From positions 1-7,489 of the forward strand of contig DAOVYC010000029.1 in the NCBI GenBank assembly GCA_030635805.1: a stretch of DNA of 7,489 bases, read 5' to 3'. Under the pieces are notes generated by a model, which was given only the letters and a program-made list of their open reading frames with translations, searched no databases and had not been told where the DNA came from. Below are positions 1 to 5,002 of this stretch, piece by piece; the first letter of the stretch is position 1; each line of letters opens with the position of its first letter. The DNA comes from a bacterium. GTDB taxonomy: Bacteria > Patescibacteriota > Gracilibacteria > JAUYGZ01 > DAOVYC01. Position numbers and translations under genes: made by a program.

Positions 1-1058
1 ACCTTTTTATCAAAAGGTTTATTTCGCGCATGTACCTTTAAAATTGCATGACGCTCTTTTATATCTGGCATGTCCACAACCACTCTTCTATCAAATCTTC
101 CCGGACGCAAAAGAGCAGGATCCAAAACATCAGGACGATTTGTAGCAGCTACAACTATAACGTTGGTACCGGTTTCAAATCCATCCATCTCGTTTAAAAT
201 TTGATTTAAAGTTTGCTCACGTTCATCATGTCCACCACCCAACCCCGCTCCCCTATGTCTACCCACCGCATCAATCTCATCAATGAAAATAATACACGGA
301 GAATTTTTACGAGCCTTCTTAAAAAGATCACGAACACGAGAAGCACCAACGCCCACAAACATCTCTACAAATTCAGAACCGGAAATAGAAAAAAACGGCA
401 CATTGGCCTCACCGGCCACAGCTCTGGCTAACAAAGTCTTTCCCGTACCGGGAGGACCAATCAACAGAACTCCTTTTGGAATTTTGGCACCCATCTTCAA
501 ATATTTTTTTGGACTTTTTAAAAAATCAACAACCTCAATAAGTTCTTGTTTAGCACTTTCTGTCCCGGCAACGTCGCTGAAATTAACCTTATGTTTTGAC
601 TTATCATATGAACGCGCCGTACTTGTACCAAAAGACATTGCGTTTCTGTTTGCACCGGCAACACTCCTCATCATCAAAAACAGAAAACCAATTATGAGAA
701 GAAACGGAATAATGGAAAGAAGAAGTTCCGTCCAGAATTTATCACCCTCCGTATCTTTATACTCAAGCGACACCTGTTCGGGACTATCAAACCCAAGATC
801 CTTTGTAGTTTCTCCGACCCCCTTGAAGGCAATTAGTTTGGAACCGTCTTTCAAAGTGGCAATAACCTGATTTCCATCAATAACAATTTTTTGTAAAGTT
901 CCCTTTCTATATTCAGTTTGTATGGTAGTTATCTCCACATCCTGAGTTTTTGAAAGATCCTCACCTGCAAAAAATGTCATGTATACTGCGCCAAAAATAA
1001 GTCCAGCAATAAGCAGATAAACTATATTCTTGCGACCCTTGGTTGGAAGTTTTGTCAT
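1..1058 (-). CDS. ftsH: ATP-dependent zinc metalloprotease FtsH, N-terminal part (cut by window edge)
   Basis: FtsH is a membrane-anchored hexameric AAA+ protease that extracts and degrades membrane and short-lived soluble proteins. The start codon is at 1058-1056 and the frame stays open for 352 codons to the left edge, so the gene continues beyond the window. Visible in order: membrane helix at about residues 12-31, a short extracytoplasmic segment to about 110, second helix at about 112-131, then the AAA module. This has Walker A GPPGTGKT at 201-208, pore loop MFVG at 233-236, Walker B IIFIDEID at 256-263, and the second region of homology from about 304 to 326 ([20 protein letters not shown]) with arginines at 318, 321 and 324. 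The remaining AAA lid and the M41 HExxH protease domain would lie outside, so protease activity is inferred from the family. The start follows an AT-rich leader without a Shine-Dalgarno motif. The gene is divergent from dnaJ. Confidence 0.97.
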   Translation of the reverse strand, partial: MTKLPTKGRKNIVYLLIAGLIFGAVYMTFFAGEDLSKTQDVEITTIQTEYRKGTLQKIVIDGNQVIATLKDGSKLIAFKGVGETTKDLGFDSPEQVSLEYKDTEGDKFWTELLLSIIPFLLIIGFLFLMMRSVAGANRNAMSFGTSTARSYDKSKHKVNFSDVAGTESAKQELIEVVDFLKSPKKYLKMGAKIPKGVLLIGPPGTGKTLLARAVAGEANVPFFSISGSEFVEMFVGVGASRVRDLFKKARKNSPCIIFIDEIDAVGRHRGAGLGGGHDEREQTLNQILNEMDGFETGTNVIVVAATNRPDVLDPALLRPGRFDRRVVVDMPDIKERHAILKVHARNKPFDKK

Positions 1059-1093
1059 CTAAAAAAATAAATCATAATTCATATTGCCGCCAA

Positions 1094-1122
1094 ATTGTAT
1101 CAGTCACGAATTCGGAAGTAAA
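1094..1122 (-). promoter_or_regulatory. Candidate sigma-70-type promoter of ftsH
   Basis: Read on the minus strand, a TTTACT box (1122-1117) and a TACAAT box (1099-1094) are separated by exactly 17 bp. The -10 box matches the consensus at five of six bases and is preceded by TG one base upstream; the -35 box matches at four of six. Transcription would start near 1087, giving a leader of about 29 nt before the ftsH start. Called from sequence match only. Confidence 0.5.
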
Positions 1123-1155
1123 TCCCAAGTACAACTTTCCTTCTTCCATTCTCCA

Positions 1156-1191
1156 TTCATGATTCCTGTTTCCCGATTCCTGCTTCATGAT
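1156..1191 (+). repeat. Degenerate short repeat block (TTCATGAT / GATTCCTG)
   Basis: Two words each occur twice within 36 bp: TTCATGAT at 1156-1163 and 1184-1191, and GATTCCTG at 1161-1168 and 1175-1182. The surrounding stretch from about 1141 is pyrimidine-rich and similar in style (CCATTCTCCATTC). It sits in the ftsH-dnaJ spacer and joins the two tandem arrays that follow. No function can be assigned. Confidence 0.6.
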
Positions 1192-1215
1192 CTTGTAATC
1201 TTGTAATTTTGTAAT
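1192..1215 (+). repeat. Tandem 8-bp repeat, three units of (C/T)TTGTAAT
   Basis: Three contiguous units lie at 1192-1199 (CTTGTAAT), 1200-1207 (CTTGTAAT) and 1208-1215 (TTTGTAAT). The array directly precedes the 7-bp array upstream of dnaJ. It looks like slippage-prone DNA. Confidence 0.85.
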
Positions 1216-1216
1216 T

Positions 1217-1251
1217 CCTTTTTCCTTTTTCCTTTTTACTTTTTCCTTTTA
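1217..1251 (+). repeat. Tandem 7-bp repeat, five units of CCTTTTT
   Basis: Five contiguous 7-bp units: CCTTTTT at 1217, 1224 and 1231, ACTTTTT at 1238, and CCTTTTA at 1245. The array ends 39 bp before the dnaJ start. A weak TATACA/TACATT element (1250-1257) follows directly and could serve as a dnaJ -10 box, but I see no matching -35 box, so I do not call a promoter. Copy number here could change spacing upstream of dnaJ. Confidence 0.85.
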
Positions 1252-1290
1252 TACATTACAATTCCCAAGCTAAGAAATCACCAAAGCAAT

Positions 1291-2424
1291 ATGTCAGACA
1301 AAGATCTTTATGGTATTCTCGGTGTCTCAAAAGATGCATCCGATGATGAAATTAAAAAAGCCTACAGAAAATTATCAAATAAACATCACTCGGACGTAAA
1401 CAAGGGTAACAAAGAATCAGAGGAGAAATTTAAAAAAATAAATACTGCCTACGAGGTTCTTTCTGACAAGCAAAAAAGAATGCAGTACGACCAATTTGGT
1501 GGAATCCCTGAATCAGGATCCGGAGGGTTTGGCACGGGAGCAGGATTTCAAGGGGCAGGATTTAATTTTTCCGGATTTGGTGGAGGATTTGCCGATATTT
1601 TTGAAACATTTTTTGGAGCAAGTGGTGAACAAGGAGCTAAAACAAGATATGCCAAAAAATCTCGCGGCTCAGATATAGAAATCACAATTCAACTCACTTT
1701 CGAAGAAGCGATTTTTGGTTGCTCAAAAGAAATTTCCATAATTCATCTTAAAGGATGTAGTCATTGTAAGGAATCGGGGGCTGAACCGGGAGCTAAAATT
1801 GTTTCTTGTTCGGAATGTAGCGGAACAGGTGAGGTCACCACGGTACAAAACACTTTCATAGGACAAATGCGTTCTTCGAAGATCTGTCCAAAATGTTACG
1901 GAAGAGGAGAAGTGCCGGAAAAAAAATGTTCCTCGTGCCACGGAGAAGGAAGAACAAAAACAAGTTCCAGAATTAAAGTAAATATTCCCGCAGGAGTAGA
2001 CGACGGAACAACGCTTAGATTATCCGGAAAGGGAAACGCGGGAAGCTTCGGGCATGAATCCGGAGATTTATACGTACATATCATGTCCTCACCCTCAAGC
2101 AAATTTGAACGTGACGGGAATAATATAAAAACAAACCTTACGATTCACATCTCACAAGCTGTCCTTGGAGACGAAATCGGCATAGACACTATCCACGGAA
2201 AAGTTACTCTCAAAATCCCGCCAGGAACATCCAGTGGTACTGTACTCAGACTCAGGGAATACGGAGTTCAGAAAATCAATTCATCACAAAAAGGCGATCA
2301 CTTAATCAAAATAACTATCGACATCCCCAAAAAACTTTCTCAAAAAGAAAAAGGTTATTATCTCGAATTGGCAAAAATTGCCAAAGAGAAAGGAAAGGGT
2401 ATCTGGGGCAAACTCTTTAATTAG
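1291..2424 (+). CDS. dnaJ: Chaperone protein DnaJ with variant J-domain motif (HSD for HPD)
   Basis: DnaJ is the Hsp40 co-chaperone that delivers unfolded clients to DnaK and triggers its ATP hydrolysis. At 377 residues it has the full class I layout. The J domain (about 5-69) includes helix II and the QKRxxYDQFG segment. A Gly/Phe-rich linker spans 70-115. The zinc domain has four CxxC pairs (156/159, 173/176, 199/202, 213/216). Two C-terminal client-binding beta domains follow from about 222 to 347. Two oddities are visible. The catalytic loop reads K-H-H-S-D (31-35) where nearly all J domains have HPD at this position; Pro34 is Ser (codon TCG at 1390-1392). The first zinc repeat is CSHCKESG, lacking the usual Gly after the second Cys. 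Loss of the HPD motif normally abolishes DnaK stimulation, so coupling to DnaK may be altered. There is no Shine-Dalgarno motif before the ATG, no CIRCE operator upstream, and no dnaK or grpE next to it. Confidence 0.96.
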   Translation: MSDKDLYGILGVSKDASDDEIKKAYRKLSNKHHSDVNKGNKESEEKFKKINTAYEVLSDKQKRMQYDQFGGIPESGSGGFGTGAGFQGAGFNFSGFGGGFADIFETFFGASGEQGAKTRYAKKSRGSDIEITIQLTFEEAIFGCSKEISIIHLKGCSHCKESGAEPGAKIVSCSECSGTGEVTTVQNTFIGQMRSSKICPKCYGRGEVPEKKCSSCHGEGRTKTSSRIKVNIPAGVDDGTTLRLSGKGNAGSFGHESGDLYVHIMSSPSSKFERDGNNIKTNLTIHISQAVLGDEIGIDTIHGKVTLKIPPGTSSGTVLRLREYGVQKINSSQKGDHLIKITIDIPKKLSQKEKGYYLELAKIAKEKGKGIWGKLFN

Positions 2425-2426
2425 TT

Positions 2427-2465
2427 GCTAGTTCCCAGTCCCCAGTCCCTACAGGTTAGCTAGTT
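2427..2465 (+). repeat. Short direct repeats after dnaJ (GCTAGTT, CCCAGTC)
   Basis: GCTAGTT occurs at 2427-2433 and again at 2459-2465, enclosing two tandem copies of CCCAGTC (2434-2440, 2441-2447). The block starts immediately after the dnaJ stop codon. It resembles in style, but not in sequence, the repeat blocks before dnaJ. I see no hairpin with a T tract here, so it is not an obvious terminator. Confidence 0.6.
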
Positions 2466-2471
2466 TATTCG

Positions 2472-2500
2472 TTGTGTCTCAACAAAATTTAGACTAAAAT
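2472..2500 (+). promoter_or_regulatory. Candidate promoter of the 2525-4130 gene pair
   Basis: TTGTGT (2472-2477) and TAAAAT (2495-2500) are 17 bp apart. The -10 box matches the consensus at five of six bases, the -35 box at three of six. Transcription would start near 2507, about 18 nt before the ATG at 2525. It could drive both overlapping genes and perhaps the tRNA behind them. Confidence 0.5.
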
Positions 2501-2524
2501 ACAAGCAACTTTGTAAAAAATATT

Positions 2525-3109
2525 ATGACAATCACCCCAACCTGGGATCTCTTTGTAATCGTATTCTTCGTAGTCATTATTGCCTATTCATACATTATAG
2601 GTAGAAACAGTACGATCAAAGTAATTCTCTCTTCATATATAGCAATTCTCGCCTCAAACGGCATTGGAAATTTTCTGAATCAATTTCTTGTAGACAGACC
2701 TTTCATTCAGTTTTTGCCGGAAAATTATGGAATAGATTCTATGTCAGTATTAAAAATAAGCATATTCATAGTTATTACCCTTTTACTGGTTCTTCGTGGC
2801 GCATTCACCGTACGTACGGGAAATCAGCAATCCAGATTAATTTCACTTTTCATGAATTTAATTTACGGATTTCTAAGTGCCGGACTAATAGTAAGCACCC
2901 TAATGATTTACCTCACCGGTGGAAGCGCGGATATAATAGCGGGTACCGGAGAAACATTAACACAAGTTACAAATATCGAATTCACCTCCCCCGTAATTTC
3001 AATGATGATCAAGAACTATAGCATCTGGTTTTCACTACCGGCAATAATATTCATGATCTCATCTTTTATTTCAACAGAAAACACAGAATCAATAGCTGAA
3101 AATGAATAA
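2525..3109 (+). CDS. Multi-pass membrane protein, distantly CvpA-like
   Basis: This is a 194-residue protein with no recognised catalytic motif. Hydrophobic segments lie at about 9-26, 33-55 (weaker), 76-95, 104-131 and 165-183, giving four or five membrane helices and an acidic C-terminal tail. The start (a WDLF-led helix, then G-R and a second helix) and the overall size recall the CvpA family of small inner-membrane proteins, but this is a layout impression, not a motif match. The ATG follows an A-rich stretch without a Shine-Dalgarno motif, and a candidate promoter lies 25 bp upstream. Its last 8 bases overlap the start of the PEGA-domain gene, which points to translational coupling and a shared membrane-related role. 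Function unknown. Confidence 0.85.
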   Translation: MTITPTWDLFVIVFFVVIIAYSYIIGRNSTIKVILSSYIAILASNGIGNFLNQFLVDRPFIQFLPENYGIDSMSVLKISIFIVITLLLVLRGAFTVRTGNQQSRLISLFMNLIYGFLSAGLIVSTLMIYLTGGSADIIAGTGETLTQVTNIEFTSPVISMMIKNYSIWFSLPAIIFMISSFISTENTESIAENE

Positions 3110-4130
3110 CACTCTAATAATAAAAAAGGTACTTCATATCTTATTGATTGCTACATATGCAACACTGATATTGTGTTTATTTGGTTATACAATTTTCAAG
3201 GTACATGGATTTACCTACAATATTGAAAAAAATGAAATACAGCTTACCAGTGTAATAGATATTACGACTTATCCGCGTGGTGCAGAAATATGTCTAGATG
3301 GTGGAAAATACAATGAAAAAACAAATACGATCATTAGACCCGAACCGGGAAAACATACTATTACTTTTAAAAAAGAGGGATTTGCTACTTTTGAAAAGGA
3401 AATCAGCGTATTAACAAAAGAGGCGACTCAATTGGAAATTTTATTACTTCCTAATTACAGGATCAAAGTTCCAAAAACATTATTGAAAAATGTTCACCTT
3501 ATAGAAATAAATCCCTTCGATAAAAACACCGCCGCTTTGGTGGACAATGAGCACAACAGAATAGTTATTTATGACATGAATAAAGAAAAAATAATAGATA
3601 TTGCTCCAACTTCAGACAAAATTCTACAAATAAAATGGTACGAAAGCGAAATTATTGCTTACCAACTTGAGGATCGTTCAATTCAGACTTATAATATTTG
3701 GAATAAAAAACAGATCTCAAAACCACTTTCAACAAATAATTTTAGAAAATACTTCGGTGATAACACTCGTTTTGAACTTTCTAGAACACTACCTTTCCTA
3801 AAAGGAAGAACAATAGAAAACTTTTATCTGAACTGGCAAAAACAAGTAATAATATTAAACGACAATTACACCATTAGTAGCTGCAATATTCAGAAAGAAA
3901 CATGTCAAACTCTTATTCGCTTCTCAGATCCCATCATCAAGACTATTTATATAAAGGATCAGGGAATCCTTATTCAACATGAAGACAGAATCCAATACTA
4001 TGATTATGAAGAAGCCAGGGAATTGATTCCGCTAAACAATTCCATTGAGATTGAATATCTTCCAAAAACCAAAGAAATCCTCTTCACCTCCAAAGGAACA
4101 CTTTCACGCTGGCAAGTATTCTATAATTAG
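3102..4130 (+). CDS. Membrane-anchored PEGA-domain protein
   Basis: This 342-residue protein has one N-terminal membrane helix (about 12-33), so most of it should face outside the cytoplasm. Residues 50-118 look like a PEGA domain: a TTYPRGAEICLDG strand-turn, then EPGKHTITFKKEGF and a final beta strand. PEGA domains are small beta modules common in surface and envelope proteins, named after a P-E-G-A motif (here PRGAE and PEPGKH). The rest (130-342) is rich in short beta-strand segments with repeated I-V-x-Y-D, I-Q-T-Y-N and I-Q-Y-Y-D elements, suggesting a degenerate beta-propeller-like or repeat fold; I cannot name a family. The start overlaps the stop of the upstream membrane-protein gene by 8 bp (ATGAATAA), so the two form an operon. 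The tRNA-Val gene starts 65 bp downstream with no terminator seen between. Confidence 0.87.
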   Translation: MNNTLIIKKVLHILLIATYATLILCLFGYTIFKVHGFTYNIEKNEIQLTSVIDITTYPRGAEICLDGGKYNEKTNTIIRPEPGKHTITFKKEGFATFEKEISVLTKEATQLEILLLPNYRIKVPKTLLKNVHLIEINPFDKNTAALVDNEHNRIVIYDMNKEKIIDIAPTSDKILQIKWYESEIIAYQLEDRSIQTYNIWNKKQISKPLSTNNFRKYFGDNTRFELSRTLPFLKGRTIENFYLNWQKQVIILNDNYTISSCNIQKETCQTLIRFSDPIIKTIYIKDQGILIQHEDRIQYYDYEEARELIPLNNSIEIEYLPKTKEILFTSKGTLSRWQVFYN

Positions 4131-4146
4131 AAAAAGTCTTCACTTT

Positions 4147-4184
4147 GTTCCGAGAAATTGCTACTCTTCGGAACGCATTTCTCG
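4147..4184 (+). other. Two mutually exclusive hairpins ahead of tRNA-Val
   Basis: GTTCCGA (4147-4153) can pair with TCGGAAC (4168-4174). Alternatively CGAGAAATTGC (4151-4161) can pair with GCATTTCTCG (4175-4184) with a single bulged T, ten base pairs in all. The left arms share 4151-4153, and the second stem encloses the right arm of the first, so only one can form at a time. AATTGC (4156-4161) also matches the reverse complement GCAATT (4184-4189). No T tract follows, so it is not a standard terminator. Function unknown; it could shape processing of the tRNA 5' leader. Confidence 0.45.
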
Positions 4185-4194
4185 CAATTATTTA

Positions 4195-4271
4195 GGGCGC
4201 TTAGCTCAGTTGGTTAGAGCGTCTGGTTTACACCCAGAAGGTCGTAGGTTCGACTCCTACAGCGCCCACCA
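4195..4271 (+). tRNA. tRNA-Val (anticodon UAC) with encoded CCA
   Basis: A complete cloverleaf can be drawn. The acceptor stem is GGGCGCT (4195-4201) with AGCGCCC (4261-4267), the D stem GCTC/GAGC (4204-4207, 4217-4220), and the anticodon stem TCTGG/CCAGA (4222-4226, 4234-4238). The loop TTTACAC places anticodon TAC at 4229-4231. The variable loop is AGGTC and the T arm GTAGG-TTCGACT-CCTAC (4244-4260). The discriminator is A4268 and CCA is encoded at 4269-4271. UAC reads GUA and, with wobble or modification, other valine codons. No clear promoter directly precedes it, so it may be processed from the upstream operon transcript. Confidence 0.96.
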
Positions 4272-4290
4272 TTTTTTATCTTCTATCGAT

Positions 4291-4355
4291 TTAGAGCGTC
4301 TGTCCGCCTGAGGCGGACCAGAAGGTCGTAGGTTCGATTCCTACAGCGCCCACCA
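4291..4355 (+). pseudogene. Partial tRNA-Val copy with anticodon loop replaced by a palindrome
   Basis: Bases 4291-4302 repeat 4214-4225 of the intact tRNA exactly (end of D loop through TCTG). Bases 4318-4355 repeat 4234-4271 (CCAGA through CCA) with one change, T at 4338 for C at 4254 in the T loop. Between them the eight original bases GTTTACAC are replaced by the 15-bp palindrome TCCGCCTGAGGCGGA. The 5' acceptor strand and the D stem's 5' side are missing, so it cannot fold as a normal tRNA or be a working adaptor. The intact T arm and CCA end, plus an extended hairpin in place of the anticodon arm, would still fold. It starts 19 bp after the intact gene. Confidence 0.88.
4303..4317 (+). 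repeat. 15-bp GC-rich palindrome inside the tRNA copy
   Basis: TCCGCC and GGCGGA form a perfect 6-bp stem around TGA; with the flanking tRNA bases TCTG and CAGA the stem extends to ten pairs with one bulged C. It stands out against the AT-rich surroundings and I saw it once in this window. Short palindromes of this kind (TCCGCC-N3-GGCGGA) are, as far as I recall, frequent in CPR genomes, which would make this a mobile or amplified miniature repeat; that cannot be shown from one copy. Confidence 0.75.
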
Positions 4356-4384
4356 TTCGACTCCCCCGTAAAGCGAGATTGCTC

Positions 4385-4399
4385 ATGGTCTTCCACCAT
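4385..4399 (+). other. Small hairpin in the gene-free stretch after the tRNA copy
   Basis: ATGGT (4385-4389) and ACCAT (4395-4399) enclose CTTCC. It lies about 30 bp after the CCA end of the tRNA copy, in a stretch (4356-4587, about 230 bp) where I find no gene. The stem is short and could be chance. Confidence 0.3.
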
Positions 4400-4454
4400 A
4401 GAATCAAAAAACGAGGAGAATACCCTGAACGGAATGTAATACAGTTGAAGGGCA

Positions 4455-4479
4455 GAGATTTATAAATAAATCTCCTTTT
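4455..4479 (+). terminator. Possible weak terminator after the tRNA region
   Basis: GAGATTTAT (4455-4463) pairs perfectly with ATAAATCTC (4466-4474), followed by CTTTT. The stem is 9 bp but AT-rich with only a 2-nt gap, and the T run is short, so it is a poor intrinsic terminator. It is the only candidate between the tRNA region and the promoter of the next gene. Confidence 0.3.
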
Positions 4480-4534
4480 AATCTTGTCCCCATCCTTACT
4501 TTTTCCTTCAAAGCTAAGATTTTCCAATTATCTA

Positions 4535-4562
4535 TTTCAACTACAGGAAAAATAAATATAAT
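4535..4562 (+). promoter_or_regulatory. Candidate promoter of the 4588 membrane-protein gene
   Basis: A perfect TATAAT lies at 4557-4562 with a weak TTTCAA (4535-4540) 16 bp upstream. Transcription would begin near 4569, leaving a leader of about 20 nt made almost only of A and T. The -10 box is convincing, although the DNA is AT-rich; the -35 box is marginal. Confidence 0.5.
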
Positions 4563-4587
4563 ATAACTAATATATAACCAAATTTTT

Positions 4588-4938
4588 ATGAATAACCTTG
4601 TCAGGCGTATCATTGTCGCTACCATAGTCGGTCTCCTTTGTGGCGTCTGGAATCACTACAACATGGTGATGCTTGGAGGTACACAGGTGCCCTTAGCAAT
4701 AACCATTAGCATGATAGGAAGTTTCGGAATTATTGGATTCACCATAGGTATATCCATCTTAAAGATAAAATGGATCTGGCACGGAGCCCTTATAGGAATA
4801 ATTGGAAATCTCCCGGCCTCACTGCCTTTAACATTACTTGGAGATATCAGACCATTTCTAATCATCTCCCTCCTTGGTATGTTTTATGGAGTTATTATTG
4901 AACTCTTTACTACGGTGATTTTTAGACTAAAAAGATAA
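4588..4938 (+). CDS. Small four-helix membrane protein of unknown function
   Basis: This 116-residue protein is almost entirely hydrophobic, with helices at about 7-22, 34-56, 62-84 and 90-110. Positive residues occur at both ends (RR at 6-7, RLKR at 113-116) and conserved-looking turns are WNHYN (21-25), GNLPASLPL (73-81) and GDIRPF (85-90). I do not recognise the family. Evidence that it is a real gene: a perfect TATAAT upstream, a strong terminator 26 bp after its stop, a coherent membrane topology, and no better reading on the other strand. No Shine-Dalgarno motif precedes the ATG. It is convergent with the vanW-family gene. Confidence 0.8.
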   Translation: MNNLVRRIIVATIVGLLCGVWNHYNMVMLGGTQVPLAITISMIGSFGIIGFTIGISILKIKWIWHGALIGIIGNLPASLPLTLLGDIRPFLIISLLGMFYGVIIELFTTVIFRLKR

Positions 4939-4963
4939 ATATTACAAAGTAACAGGCAACAGT

Positions 4964-4993
4964 AAAAACTCTTTCGTTTCCGAAGGAGTTTTT
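4964..4993. terminator. Bidirectional intrinsic terminator between convergent genes
   Basis: A 13-bp stem (4964-4976 with 4981-4993, one G-T wobble) closes a TTTC loop. The outer five pairs are A-T, so each strand ends its stem with a run of five T: GAGTTTTT on the plus strand, and the same arrangement on the minus strand. It lies 26 bp after the 4588 gene and 10 bp after the vanW-family stop and should serve both. Confidence 0.9.
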
Positions 4994-5002
4994 ATTTGCT
5001 TT

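Noticed and set aside
283..870. Long open frame on the plus strand inside ftsH (195 codons)
   Set aside because: It lies wholly antisense to the conserved AAA module of ftsH, and its translation has no domain pattern; it is a shadow of the real gene.
1192..1251. CRISPR array
   Set aside because: The repeats are 7-8 bp and directly contiguous with no spacers; no cas gene is nearby.
1059..1290. CIRCE heat-shock operator upstream of dnaJ
   Set aside because: No TTAGCACTC-N9-GAGTGCTAA or close variant is present in the spacer.
4272..4290. Decayed 5' half of a second tRNA
   Set aside because: The distance from the first CCA to the copy's anticodon stem (31 bp) equals that of a full 5' half, but aligned bases from 4272 to 4290 show no more than chance identity to the intact tRNA.
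4045..4311. Plus-strand frame running through the tRNA-Val gene
   Set aside because: It overlaps the end of the PEGA-domain gene in another frame and translates the tRNA (LAQLVRASG pattern), a known artefact.
4291..4527. Minus-strand frame containing VGAVGIEPTTF
   Set aside because: This peptide is the familiar false translation of the complement of a tRNA T arm; here it arises from the tRNA-Val copy.
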